Origin: Gambelia wislizenii
Taxonomy: Eukaryota; Chordata; Lepidosauria; Squamata; Crotaphytidae
Length of the DNA: 64,000 bases
Reading direction: 5' to 3'
NCBI GenBank assembly: GCA_030847615.1
Contig: JAUMIR010000005.1
Coordinates: 111,257,116-111,321,115 of the forward strand
Positions within the stretch are counted from its first letter, which is position 1. Each line of letters begins with the position of its first letter. The notes beneath the pieces were generated by a model. That model was given only the letters and a program-made list of their open reading frames with translations. It was not told the origin of the DNA and searched no databases. Positions 1 through 10,912 of the stretch are shown here, in pieces. Position numbers and translations under genes: made by a program.

Positions 1-900
1 TTTTCATAGATCCTTTCCATTTAATTTACATTCTGTAACTAGGAACAAAATCCACCCAAGTTAAATTTGATTAAGTAAGGCAGAAAGTGCCTCTGAGTAA
101 ATAGATATCTGAAATTGGAGAATGCACTTTGTCTAATTGTATTAATGAACTACACTGATGAGGTTTGTTTAGTAACAAAAGCCCCTTGTGACCTTTTGAT
201 TTAGTGTAAAGTGAAACACTTCTTATATCAGGCTCTCTCTCATTTTTTTAATAGCATTCTCATTATGTTCAGTAAAATCAAACACTTCTATAGTACTTGG
301 CCACACTGAGAGAATAATGAAACTGTTAAAAGATTTTTAAATTAGCCAAAGTGGCAGTGACATAAAACTCTTGTGAGGAGTTGTCTTTTTCTTTTCCTAA
401 TACTGCATGATGGCTCCAAATGGTAATTTAATCCATCACTCCTTCCTGAAAACATATGACCTAGATTTCTAAATTCCATTTTTTAAAAAGATTGCTGTGG
501 AACCCACTAACTGCTCTACAACATGGAGCTACACTGGAGAACATTTTCTACTAAGGGTCCATTCAGATCTAAACAGGGTTTAGAGTACATCGTTCATAGT
601 CACCAAAATGACAGAATATACATAATAAATGAAATCATATAAACACATGTTTACCACCAAATCTTACTAACAGGAAATGGAAGGTACATGTAAAGGTTCT
701 TGTTCAGGCATTTTTGAGATAATTATGATAAAATTTGTGTCAGACAAAATAGTTTTAGATAGAAACAGTAATCTTTCTTTGAAGGTTTATAACACATTAT
801 ATCATTATTCTACAAAGTGTTACCTACTCTGATAGCCCCCATCTTGGAAAATCACAAAATTGGCAATATTTAATAAATTGGCTTAATGTGGCCTTTCACA
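1..900. other. AT-rich non-coding background
   Basis: I recognise no gene, repeat end or RNA here. The sequence is AT-rich, CpG-poor and looks like intron or intergenic DNA. Confidence 0.5.
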
Positions 901-909
901 TGGTTACAG

Positions 910-997
910 GTATACCAGGGACCCCCAGACACCAAGGCTGTAGTCACGTATCGCCAAAGGACAGGTCTTAAGAAATTCCCCAAACAAATACCTGGAG
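910..997 (+). other. Candidate internal exon of an unidentified host gene
   Basis: An 88-base segment is bounded by a TTACAG acceptor-like end at 904-909 and a strong donor, GAG then GTGAGT, at 995-1003. It is open in the frame starting at 910 and reads as a hydrophilic peptide with VTYRQRTG near its middle. It is richer in GC and in coding-like codons than the AT-rich flanks. The polypyrimidine tract before the acceptor is weak, and the same frame stays open past the donor to 1353, so openness alone is poor evidence. I do not recognise the protein. It may be a chance match to splice consensus; conservation in other lizards would decide. Confidence 0.3.
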
Positions 998-1003
998 GTG
1001 AGT

Positions 1004-1755
1004 CATTCACTAATCCACACATCAATAGCAGAATCTTCAATTATTGTAAAATGTTTTTTTCCTCTCTACTTCCTCACCAACAATTGAAGTTGTCTGCTCC
1101 TATTCAATTCCAAATATATAGATCAATCGTCAACTCTTCCAGAGCACTCTTTATTTTAGCCTGGGAAACTCCAAGAGACATTGTATTCCACTCAAAATCC
1201 CATCCTTTCAGTGAAATTATCAGATATAAATATCACCCCCAAACATCACCCAATTGTGCACAGTTCCACTTCCTCTCAACTTCACAGACTGTGTACCCAT
1301 TCTGTCATCTGGAATTTTCGCTGTCAATTAACTTCATGATCTCAGCCCTGTAGAATTGGTATAGTATAATCTACCTTCCACTCACTCTATTTCTCTATCC
1401 AAATACTTCCTATTTTCTTTGTTATCCTTGTATGAGTGTCTGAAGCCTTAGTGTTTATGTGAATGCTGTTTACAATAATTTCCAATAAAGATCATTTAAT
1501 TGTATGGTCTGGCTTAGAGTCTTCTCCATTACTACCAATATATACAGGTCAAATGATCTTGCCATTTCCTGGCCTCACACTGCCATTTTGAGCTAACTAA
1601 ATATTTCCCAAATTAATATTCAAATATTAGAGGGTATATTGCATGGAACCCAAGCAATTTGGATAACAAAAGTAATAAGTTTAGCTCAGATCCACTTACC
1701 TAGATATTTTCACTATTACTCTATCTTCATCCAAAGGTTTTAGCTATCTCTGACT
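1004..1755. other. Non-coding background
   Basis: The frame from 886 stays open to 1353, but beyond the possible donor at 998 the translation has no recognisable domain. Nothing else is identifiable. Confidence 0.4.
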
Positions 1756-1764
1756 ATAGAAATA

Positions 1765-1980
1765 GTGTGGTGTAATTATTTGAGAAGTCTAGAGTCCAGG
1801 GTTCAGGCTCAGACATGGAAACCCACTGGGTGACCTAGGGCAAGTCACACTCTCCCAGCCTCAGAAGGAGACAAGGGCAATCCCCCTCTGAACAAATCTT
1901 GCCAAGGAAAACACATGGTAGGTTCACCTTACGGTCATCATAAGTTAGAAATGAATTGGAGGCATAAAACAACAACAACC
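1765..1980 (+). mobile_element. ACA-tailed tRNA-derived SINE
   Basis: The copy begins with a GTGGTGTAATTATTTGAG tRNA-like head containing a degraded B-box (CCAGGGTTCAGG). It continues through the CATGGAAACCCACTGGGTGACC core and ends in an ACAACAACAACC tail. The same core appears at 48405-48612 (minus) and partly at 62670-62768. This matches the pol III SINE type with an ACA tail known from lizards such as Anolis. The family name is from memory. It is non-coding and depends on a LINE for movement. Confidence 0.75.
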
Positions 1981-3198
1981 AATATGTGCAGCATTGTGAT
2001 GGGTCCATCTACATTATACACAATGATTTCTATACTTTTCTCATATAGTAGAAATAATTTTAGCTCCCATATTCTATGACATAGAATTTTTCTCTCTCCT
2101 CACCCCACCCGTGTGTGTGTGTGTATGTATACACATGTAGAGAGATATAAGTCTATGAAAAATCCTTCTACTGGCAAGAAAGTTTACAATTCATTGAGCC
2201 ACATCATAACACAGAAGACAGGAATGTGTGAAAAGACCATGAGAATTCTTGCTGATCTTATTAAAACTCAGTTTCTCTTCAAATCCCTCAAATGTTTCAC
2301 TTCTCATCAGATCAAAACTTGGTTCATATGTCACTTTGACAAAACATCTATGCTAACGGTAGACTCTTTGGCAGGCAAGAAATCTAAGAAACTGTGAACA
2401 TGACAACTGCCAATACTTCATTGTGTCCAGTAAATAAATAAACATATTAAAATTAAAATTAAAATAATTTTACAAATAAACTTTGTTATGCTTAATTCCC
2501 AGTACAATTGAAGGGACACATTAATAATAAAAAGATAATCCTGTTGGTTTTAATAGAACTGAATTGTGAATAGATTTTTTTAAAAAAATTGAATCCTAAT
2601 ATTTTAGATTTTTTTCACATTGGACAAAACTCAGACACTGATGATATATTCCTGCCCAACATACACACAAAACTTTCAGAAGGCAGGATATATAGGTAAT
2701 TTTCCCCCTAAGGTGTTTATTGATATGTTCTGTTAGTCAGCTATGGTTCAGCAACACTATGAATGAGAGACTTCCGTGCTATTGAACTCACAGGTTTATT
2801 TCATTTTATGATTCTATTGGTAAAGTGAATAGCATTAGGATATGATATTCTTCAATTGCTTTATGATCTGTTCAGTTCTTACAGCAAAGTCTTCCAATAA
2901 GTAAGCCGAGGACCATGTTATTTCTAACAAAAATTCCATAAAATAATAGAGGATATCTCCCCACCCCCCACTATGCAAAGAAGATTCCAGTCAGAGCTCC
3001 TCAGCTGCAACAACTTCAAACTTCTCTACTAGTTCTAAATACACAGAGATCATTCAAGTTGTTGCACTGCATAAGCTTCTGGGTTTCCATGCATGGGGTA
3101 CTGGGGCACCTACTTAAGTCAACTGCAGTGAGGGAAATGAGGATGCCTAAATTCATGGTGATATATCATTTTTATAGAGATTATGACATGATCTCGAT
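1981..3198. other. Non-coding background with a short GT run
   Basis: This stretch contains a short GTGTGTGT run near 2110-2125 and A/T runs at 2440-2480. The open frame at 2113-2397 has no recognisable domain and begins inside the GT run. I see no gene. Confidence 0.45.
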
Positions 3199-3199
3199 C

Positions 3200-3528
3200 A
3201 CAGGACTCCCTGAAACAACATCTCAGGCTCGGCCAAATTGATCACCAACAATGGTCTGCCCTGGCTTCACACCAGGAGGCATGGAGACACACTATCCACA
3301 ATGCTGCAGCCTTATTTGAGAACTCACACCGAACAAGTCTTGAAGAGAAACAACAACGCAGAAAGAATCACAACCCAGAAACATCACCCAAGGAGACCTT
3401 CTGCTGAGCTTTCTGCAACTGGACTTGTTTATCTCGGATTGGCCTTTTTAGTCATCAGCGCGCTTGCAGAAAGCGCGGGATGAGTCCTTCCTGAATCTGC
3501 GGTTGCGAAGAAAAGCCAGAGATGACAT
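3200..3528 (+). mobile_element. 5'-truncated copy of LINE-A (3' end only)
   Basis: This copy starts within the C-terminal coding part (GACTCCCTGAAACAACATCT, as at 9458) and runs through the terminal Cys/His motif to the AAGAAAAGCCAGAGA end, matching the last ~325 bases of the element at 5780-9795. 5' truncation is the usual result of incomplete target-primed reverse transcription. The frame encoding the C-terminal CCHC-like motif is readable here without the stop seen in the long copy. Confidence 0.85.
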
Positions 3529-4585
3529 GATCATTTCCAACCATTACAGGAAACAGATGATTCCATTCTCCCCATTAGGTGTAAACATCTAAGGTATCTG
3601 CATAGTTTTTTTTTTTAAGCTCAATGATTGTTTAAATGCAAATAAACAAATCTGGGTTATATGACTAAAAATATGGCATATAAGAATATCCCATCTGAAA
3701 ATAATGGGGTCAGAATCACTGGTTTGATTCATCAGCTCAGTAGCATAACAGGTTTCTCTACCATTGCACCATTTTGAACATAAGCCCAGAACAGATGTAT
3801 TGTGTAATGAGATGTGATGCTGCTTCAGGACGTGGGAGGGACATGTTTTTTAATAAAAAAAAATATTATCCATATATAGAAGTTTGAAGCAGCAGCACAC
3901 TTTTCAAATGAATCTTACAATGTTAAGATCTTGAAAAAGATAGGAGTTTAATTTTATGTGCAAATTGTGGGTGTGATGGGGGATTATGGAAGAAAAGTTG
4001 TGTCAATCTTCACCTTCCTACTCTTTATCTATCCTTCTTGCTTGTCACTCAGCAATGGCAGCCTTCACAAATGTCCGAAGACTTTTTTTTATCTCAGGCA
4101 GAGCAGTAAAAGGTACCCTTTAAGCTATGGTGCATATTACTCAAAACCAGCCAAATTATATTCATACATGAAGCAAAAAACTCCATGGGTTTTCCTATCT
4201 GGAAGTACCCTTACTAAGGATATAGAAAATACTCACCTTTTCTTATCCTTGATGAGAAAGTGTATCTTGGTACATTGAAACACTCCATCAAGAAAATAGC
4301 CAATAGTTTGGGGATTCTTCATTATTTAGGATTTCACAAAAATCTTGAGCCAAGATCCTCCATCACAGACATAGCTATGACATTGTTGCTATACTCCATC
4401 TCATGATCCAACTGTTGGCAGGTGAGGGAATGGTTGCTAAGAATGAAAAGCATACTGGCACAGCATACCTTCTTTTATCTGCCTTCTGAAGTGTTGCATG
4501 CTAAGCTATTATGACCATCAATCTTCCTCTCAAGTCTGTCAGTTTCATAGCCCCCCCCCCAACTAAACTAGAGGACTATCTTCTG
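3529..4585. other. Non-coding background
   Basis: No recognisable gene or repeat boundary. The open frame at 3958-4278 has no domain and atypical composition, and I treat it as chance. Confidence 0.4.
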
Positions 4586-4589
4586 TAAA

Positions 4590-4765
4590 GTTGGGCAAGT
4601 GCACTTTTTGAGTGTTTGGAAACCCTGATTAGGAGAATTCTGGACTGAAGAAATCTTCGGTTTGGGACTATGTCAAATTTCACATTTTTAAAAGAAGAAA
4701 AGAACATTTTCTGCACAGAAAATAATACTCTGCACAGAAAATGATGGTTTCTGTGGGGGGGGGGG
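4590..4765 (-). repeat. Diverged member of the TTTTCTGTGCAGAAAA repeat group
   Basis: Two TCTGCACAGAAAAT units occur at about 4710-4743, followed by a G-run at 4755-4766. The same unit, in variable spacing, occurs at about 31780-31920, 53100-53240 and 54765-54860. The flank (AGGAGAATTCTGG) resembles the reverse complement of sequence near 31930. Boundaries are uncertain. Confidence 0.4.
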
Positions 4766-4805
4766 AACACCAAAGAAACACTACTTGCAAAGTGATGGCC
4801 AACAC

Positions 4806-5560
4806 ATGAAATATTGAGGCCAGACACAAAGCCTGGGTGAAAATAGGGGTCACTTTTTATTCTATCACCTATTTAATCTTTATTCCTTGGGATATGCAAG
4901 CTAGGGGGGGAGACCCAATGCGGGAAAAGCTGGAACCGATGGTCTCGCCAAGACTGACCTCCTAGCTTCTGGGTAAACACCTGAGCCCCAGGGGGTTTCC
5001 CATCAATTGAGCTAACCGCCCCCCGGGCACCATCTGCTGGAAGGCAAAGCCCATGATGAGACACCTCAAGTCACATGACTTCTTGTGAGAGCTCAACCCT
5101 CAGGCCAGCCTTGAGGATAGTCTACTTCCCACCCCCAAGTCACATGACCTGCAAGGGTAGTTTGATAGAGCCATCCTTCATCCAAAAGGGGTGCCATAGG
5201 TGTACACTGAACTAATCCCCATCTCCCCAAAAACCTGTCACAGATAAGGCAATGGGGCAAAACAGATGTAGGAAAGACACAACCCAATCAAGCCAACAAC
5301 AAACAATAAAGAACACATGGAAGGCAGAAACAAACCACAAAGTAGTAATCAAATGCTGAGGAATGGTCTGCAAGGGTGGTCCAATGTCTCAATGCTGAAT
5401 TGAACAAAAAGGGGAGGAGGGAAGGGGAGACCCTTGCTTTAATAGCCTCTGCTCCACCTTACACCTCCTATGTCATGGCGTGAGATACCGTGACCCAATT
5501 ACTTGCCTCTCATCATGTGAGGCCATCAAAGCACCTCCCCTCACACAAGTCTATGCTGTG
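4806..5560 (-). mobile_element. Minus-strand 3'-terminal fragment of a Ngaro-type retroelement
   Basis: Read on the minus strand, 5045 to 4806 aligns by eye with 43845-44090, the 3' end of the Ngaro-like element. Shared blocks include CCAGCAGATGGTGCCC, GGGGCTCAGGTG, an ATAAATAGGTGATA-like block, GTG(A/G)CCC and CTGG(C/T)CTCA(A/T)TATTTCATG. The stretch 5045-5560 resembles the region just upstream in the other copy only in patches (GTAGACTATCCT against GTAGGCTATCCT). It carries no usable coding frame. It is therefore a second, older or differently diverged member of the family and helps fix where the full element ends. Confidence 0.65.
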
Positions 5561-5723
5561 CTGGGGCTGGGGGGGGTAATTTTGTACAGAATAGGTCCTG
5601 ATCTGTGACTACGTTCTGAAATCTATGAAGTTTTTGAAGACTTTCTCATAGTGAAAGTAAATTGCTGAAATTGCTCATTGCTTGCTTTGAGAATGAAATG
5701 AATGAAGAAGTTCATCTCTAAGA

Positions 5724-5725
5724 CA

Positions 5726-5758
<33 letters not shown>
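5724..5758. repeat. (CA)n microsatellite
   Basis: About 17 uninterrupted CA units lie directly upstream of the 5' end of LINE-A. The element may have inserted next to the microsatellite, or the repeat may have grown later. Confidence 0.9.
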
Positions 5759-5761
<3 letters not shown>

Positions 5762-5779
5762 CATCTAAATTATTATACA

Positions 5780-5888
5780 GGGCGTCTCCATTGACGCCCC
5801 CTTGTCATGGGAGAGAGGCTTGCGTACCCTAATCATGTTTTGAGCTATGCTGTCGGTGGCATAATAGCCACCGCTAGGGTCTCCCGTG
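5780..5888 (+). promoter_or_regulatory. Structured 5' leader of LINE-A
   Basis: The first bases form a perfect 7-bp hairpin (GGGCGTC 5780-5786 with GACGCCC 5793-5799). CATGGGAGA (5806-5814) can pair with TCTCCCGTG (5880-5888) and encloses a GGTGGC/GCCACC hairpin (5855-5860 with 5867-5872). Some LINEs carry self-cleaving ribozymes, promoters or IRES-like folds at this position. The pairing is visible; the function is inference. Confidence 0.4.
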
Positions 5889-6565
5889 CCAGACAGGTCA
5901 AAACCGAATGGTCTGACAAAGAGCATCAAAGGGCAGGATGGGCTCTCTAGCCTTATGGCAACCATCCGAGGAGAAGGAAAACACTGGTCCCAATCCTGGG
6001 CAGATGGTGCTCGTCCAACCCTGTAAGGTCAACCATGTAAGAGAAGGAAACTCTAATCAAACCTACGGCCCGAGGACCTCGCTGCTACTGTCCATGCTTG
6101 CAAGGCCAGCAGATGAACTGGTTTGGTTTGGTTTAAAGGGTGAGGCCAGTTCTGTGCACGATGCGCTCCACCAGACAAATCCATTGCACAGGCTTGAAGG
6201 ACAAATCCAATTCCAAAAAAAAAGCCTTGTAGCGATAGGCGAGGGACGAAACAGCAGGTGTAAAGATGCACTGGAAGCTGCAGACCCAACCCTGCATGCA
6301 GGCGGTTCAGGACTTTGGTCACTTGAGGCTGACCCGGGAGATGACAGTCTTGTTCAGCAGCATCCTAAACAACCAAGCAGACTTTTTTAAGGAGAACACT
6401 GCTTGCTCCATATGGAGAGGGGCCTAGAAAAGGTGGCCTAATGAAAGTTCATCCCCAACTACCTGGTTAGCTAGCCGCGGTGAACAGGAATCTTCTAATG
6501 TGGTCAAACCAAGGCAAAAAAACAAAGGTGCACACCAGACTCCAAAGGTGTAAATAAACTGACGC

Positions 6566-9500
6566 TTGCATGTCAGTTGGAACATCAGAACCATGCGAGA
6601 CTCTGAAGATAGTGGATGGCCTGAGCGTCATTCTGCTCTAATAGCCCATGAACTATCACGACTTAATATTGACATCACTGCTCTTAGTGAAGTTCGTCTC
6701 CATGAAGAAGGCAGCCTTAAAGAACACGGCGCCGGCTACATACTTTACTGGTCTGCCAAACCCAAAACCGAAAAACATCTTTCAGGAGTAGGTTTCATGA
6801 TTAAAAACTCCATTGCCTCCAAACTCGAAACCTTGCCAACAGGACACTCTGATTGCATTATTTCCTTAAGCCTCCCACATGTTGTTCTCTTTAGTATATA
6901 TGCCCCAACTATGCAAGCTGACCCTGTAGAGAAAGAAAAATTCTACACAGACCTATGCCTCCTCATACAAAAAGTCCCTGTAGAAGATAAAATTATTATC
7001 CTTGGTGACTTCAATGCCAGAGTAAGAAAGAACTCCGAAGCCTGGAAAGGTGTCTTAGGCAAACATGGTGTTGGAAATTGCAATGATAAAGGACGCCTCC
7101 TGCTAGAGTTCTGTGCAGAACAACAGCTGACTATTACAAACACTATCTTTCAGCAGAAAGATAGCTTGAAGACAACCTGGATGCATCCCCAATCCAAACA
7201 TTGGCACCTCATTGACTATGTTCTAGTCCGCCAGAGAAATATTCGCGATGTCTGTCATACCCGGGTGAAGCCTAGTGCAGAATGCCAAACAGATCATCGC
7301 CTCGTCAGATATAAACTTAATCTTCATCTTAAGTTCAAACCTAAGAGGGGTGGCATCCTAAAGAAGAGGCTCCAAGTCAACAATCTTCAACAAGATACCA
7401 TGAGAGACAACTTCCAGGCAAATCTGCAAACAAAACTTGAAGACCATCCTATAGATCCTTCTCCTACAGTGATTTGGCAACATATCAAAAACAGTATCCT
7501 CCAGTCTGTGGAAGAATCCCTCAGGTTCTCCTACAAGAAAAATCAAGAATGGTTTGATGAAAACAACCAAGAGATCCAGGAGCTGTTGGCAAAGAAGAGA
7601 ACTGCTCACCAGGCATACCTTGCCCAGCCAACTTGCCATGTAAGAAAAGCAGCTTTCCATCTCACATGTAGTAAACTTCAACAAAAACTCCGAGACATGC
7701 GGAACAAGTGGGGGATCAATATAGCAGAAAAGACAAAATGCTGTGCAGATCTGGGGGATTCTAGAGGATTTTATGAAGCTCTTAAAGCAGTGTTTGGACC
7801 TACTTATCAGGTCCAAAGCTCCTTATTCAGTACAGATGGTCAAACATTAATTACTGATAAAATCTCCATCCTGAATCGATGGGCTGAACACTTTCAAAGT
7901 CTCTTTAGTGCCAACCAAGTAGTCCAAGGCTCAGCTATCCAACATATGATACAAAAACCGATGAAAAATGAATTGGATATAGCTCCCACTTTGGAAGAGA
8001 CCCTTAAGGCCATACAGCAGTTGAAAAACGGCAAGGCAGCTGGGATTGATGGAATCCCACCTGAAGCTTGGAAACACGGAGATCTTATACTCCATGTTAA
8101 ATTTCACAAACTCCTTGTGAATTGCTGAGAAAAGGGGGAACTGCCATCAGATTTCCGAGATGCAGTCATCATTACCCTGTACAAGAAAAAAGGAACAAAA
8201 TACGATTGCTCAAATTATCGAGGCATAACACTGCTCTCTACTGCTGGAAAAAATCCTTGCAAGGATATTCCTGAACAGATTAGTTCCTGCCATTACAGAA
8301 GAACTTCTTCTGAAAGCCAATGTGGCTTCAGAGCCAATAGGAGTAGTACAGATATGGTATTTGCCCTTAGACAACTGCAAGAGAAATGTAGAGAGCAGAA
8401 CAAGGGTCTCTATGTAACATTTGTTGACCTCACCAAAGCCTTTGACACCATGAGTAGAAAAGGTCTGTGGCAGGTCCTGGAAAGATTAGGATGTCCCCCC
8501 AAATTCCTTAAAATGATTATCTTGCTACACGAGGGCCAGCGCGGTCAAGTCAGATATGGCGATGCTCTTTCAGAGCCCTTTCTAATAACTAATGGAGTGA
8601 AGCAAGGTTGTGTTCTTGCTCCAACTTTATTTACAATCTTCTTCAGTATGATGCTCCAAAGGGCTACGGCAGATCTTGAAGAAGAAGACAGCATCTATAT
8701 ACGTTACCGTAATGATGGTAGCTTGTTTAACTTAAGCCATCTGAGGGCTCGCACTAAGACTCTAAACTATCTAGTCCATGAGCTGCTCTTCGCTGATGAT
8801 GCTGCCCTTGTTGCCCACACAGAAGCAGCTCTGCAGCGCCTAACATCCTGCATCGCAACCACTGCAGAGCGGTTTGGGCTGGAAGTCAACCTGAAGAAAA
8901 CGGAAGTTCTTTGCCAGCCTGCACAACAGGACGAACACCACCATCCCCACATTGCCGTTGGCAACTCTGTGCTTAAGTCCATTCAGCAGTTCACCTACCT
9001 GGGAAGCATCATCTCCTCAGATGCCAAGATTTACAATGAGATTGATCACAGATTAGCAAAGGCACATAGTGCATTTGGAAGACTTTACAAAAGAGTCTGG
9101 AGTAATAAATACCTGAGGCGAAACACAAAAATCAGTGTATACAGAGCCATTGTACTGTCTATTCTCCTTTATGGGTCTGAAACATGGGTCACCTATCGCC
9201 ACCACTTACGACTCCTCGAACGCTTGCATCAGCGCTGTTTACGCACAATCCTAAATATACACAGGACTGATTATGTGACAAATGTTGCTGTCCTTGAGCA
9301 AGCAGGGGCCACCAGCATTGAGGCCATTATTGAGAACACAGCTGCTGGGCAGGGCACGTTTCTAGGATGGAGGACCATCACCTCCCAAAAATAGTACTCT
9401 ACGGTGAACTCGCCACGGGTCAGCATAAGAGGGGCGCTCCAAAAAAGAAATACAAGGACTCCCTGAAACAACATCTCAGGCTCGGCCAAATTGATCACCA

Positions 9501-9747
9501 ACAATGTTCTGCCCTGGCCTCACATCAGGAGGCATGGAGACGCACTATCCACAATGCTGCAGCCTTATTTGAGAACTCACGCCGAACAAGTCTTGAAGAG
9601 AAATGACAACGCAGAAAGAAACACAACCCGGAAACATCACCCAAGGAGACCTTCTGCTGTGCTTTCTGCAAACGGACTTGTCTATCTCAGATTGGCCTTT
9701 TTAGTCATCAGCGCGCTTGCAGAAAGCATGGGATGAGTCCTTCCTGA
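6566..9747 (+). pseudogene. LINE-A ORF: APE endonuclease + reverse transcriptase + CCHC-like tail (broken)
   Basis: The N-terminal part is an apurinic-type endonuclease: WNIRTM, SEVRL, IYAP, GDFNARV (about 7002) and a TDHRLV end (about 7291) are in order. It nicks target DNA to prime reverse transcription. The RT follows, with GVKQGCVLAP (about 8595) and FADD (about 8787) active-site motifs. The last ~40 codons hold a C-x2-C ... H-x3-C motif.

In-frame TGA at 8126; a one-base gain near 8250 is undone by a one-base loss near 8315, garbling about 20 codons. Two small deletions near 9330-9350 shift frame, and TGA at 9604 interrupts the tail. There is no early ATG: stops lie just upstream (6560) and the endonuclease frame opens with TTG at 6566, the first ATG being inside the domain. 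Translation start is unclear. Confidence 0.85.
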
Positions 9748-9770
9748 ATCTTTGTTTGCGAAGAAAAGCC

Positions 9771-9793
9771 AGAGAGAGAGAGAGAGAGAGAGA
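9771..9793. repeat. (GA)n tail of LINE-A
   Basis: An AGAGAG run follows the AAGAAAAGCC end of the element. The copy at 12485-13256 also ends in GAGAGAGAGAGA, so the GA run is probably part of the retrotransposed 3' tail, not a later microsatellite. Confidence 0.75.
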
Positions 9794-9795
9794 AA

Positions 9796-10660
9796 TAATG
9801 CAATGTTCAAAATTGTTTTCATAGTTCTCCAGTGAAAAGATTTTGATCATATAATCTCTAAAAGAACACATATTAGTATTTAGCTATAAGAGCAGATAGT
9901 AGAGGTTCTGCATAAGTGAAACTATATCAACCCCTTGAATAACCTGAAATTCAAGTGGCACATAAAATATACACTGTACAACAATAATATTTAGGACTTT
10001 ATCAGATTACTCCCTCTAATATTCTTTTTCCAGCATATTTTGTGGTGTTTTTATGCCAGCAAAAGAACCACACATACACACACCAGACTTACCTTTAGCA
10101 GCATCAGCAAGGCAGGCCCAGCAGTAATATAGCACAAAGGGATCTCTGTTTACATCTGGGACTGAGATCTCACCAATTCTCATGAGAGGATATGAGTGTA
10201 GTAAATTCAAAAATTTAAGCAAGACAAAGGCATAAAATGTGCACACAAATACAGAAACACATTTTTAAAATTACAAGTAAAATGGAGAGGTAAAAAAACC
10301 CACAAACAAACAAAACAAAACAAAAAAACCCAGCATCCTCTACCTGACTGTCTCAATCTCACCCAGAAGTGTTCTGACAATTGATGCTGTATTCACTGAG
10401 CACAGTGGTGTGAGGATTCAAATGCCAGCAATGTCGGCAAAAAAGCAGAATGGAAGATCAATTGACAGCTTGGGCCATCAATATAAAGGAACAGCTTTTT
10501 GACAGTATGTGATCACAAAAGGATGTCATTGTCTGGTATGCACACTGATCATTAGGCTTTGTTAGGATGCCATATTTGCCACATCTGATAAAGTCCTTAG
10601 AAAGAATGATTGAAAGCTCTTCAGTTCAGGATCACCTCCTATCATCCATACTTCATAAAA
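9796..10660. other. Non-coding background
   Basis: AT-rich sequence with A-rich CAAAACAAAA-type repeats at about 10300-10330. No gene or known repeat is recognised. Confidence 0.45.
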
Positions 10661-10699
10661 CAACTTGGATGTTATTATACACTAATATTATTTATTATA

Positions 10700-10912
10700 T
10701 TACACCACACAATTATAACTATGATTCCACTTTAAGTGCCATGGCAACAGTCTATGGAATCCTGGGTTTTGCATTTTAGGAAGGGGCATTTACAATCTTC
10801 TGCAAATAGAATTGGCTCTAGTATTTCACCAAACTACTAATCCCAGCATGTTTTAGGATGCAGCCATGGCAGTTAAAGTGGGGTCAAAGTGCTCTAACAT
10901 GTTGTATAAAAG
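10700..10912 (+). mobile_element. hAT-like MITE, diverged copy
   Basis: The left arm (ATTCCACTTTAAGTGCCATGGCAACAG, then ATGGAATCCTGGGTTTTGCA) and right arm (GCAGCCATGGCAGTTAAAGTGG) are inverted repeats. They match the better-preserved copy at 59943-60143 at most positions. Its coding capacity is nil. The hAT assignment comes from resemblance to short non-autonomous hAT elements and no target duplication could be confirmed. Confidence 0.55.

Larger units (their letters stand above)
5780..9795 (+). mobile_element. LINE-A: near full-length APE-type non-LTR retrotransposon
   Basis: This is a ~4.0 kb element with a GC-rich, CpG-containing ~780-base leader, one long degenerate ORF (endonuclease, reverse transcriptase, C-terminal Cys/His motif) and a very short 3' end running into a GA repeat at 9771-9793. 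There is no LTR, no RNase H and no restriction-like endonuclease. Single-ORF APE-RT elements of this length are typical of the RTE and related clades, but I cannot assign the clade. Truncated 3' copies at 3200-3528 and 12485-13256 prove it is dispersed. Breaks in the ORF make this copy non-autonomous. Confidence 0.85.

Noticed and set aside
886..1353. A 155-codon protein-coding gene
   Set aside because: Only the 910-997 part looks coding. The rest has no domain, and an intronic donor falls inside the frame.
5780..5888. HDV-like self-cleaving ribozyme at the LINE-A 5' end
   Set aside because: The first seven bases pair with a strand only six bases away, not with the later strand the HDV double pseudoknot requires. 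Some structure is present, but not that fold.
5938..6390. A LINE-A ORF1 protein
   Set aside because: The frame has no RNA-binding motif, and the antisense strand is also open over much of it. GC-rich composition explains both. Kept only as a possible upstream ORF.
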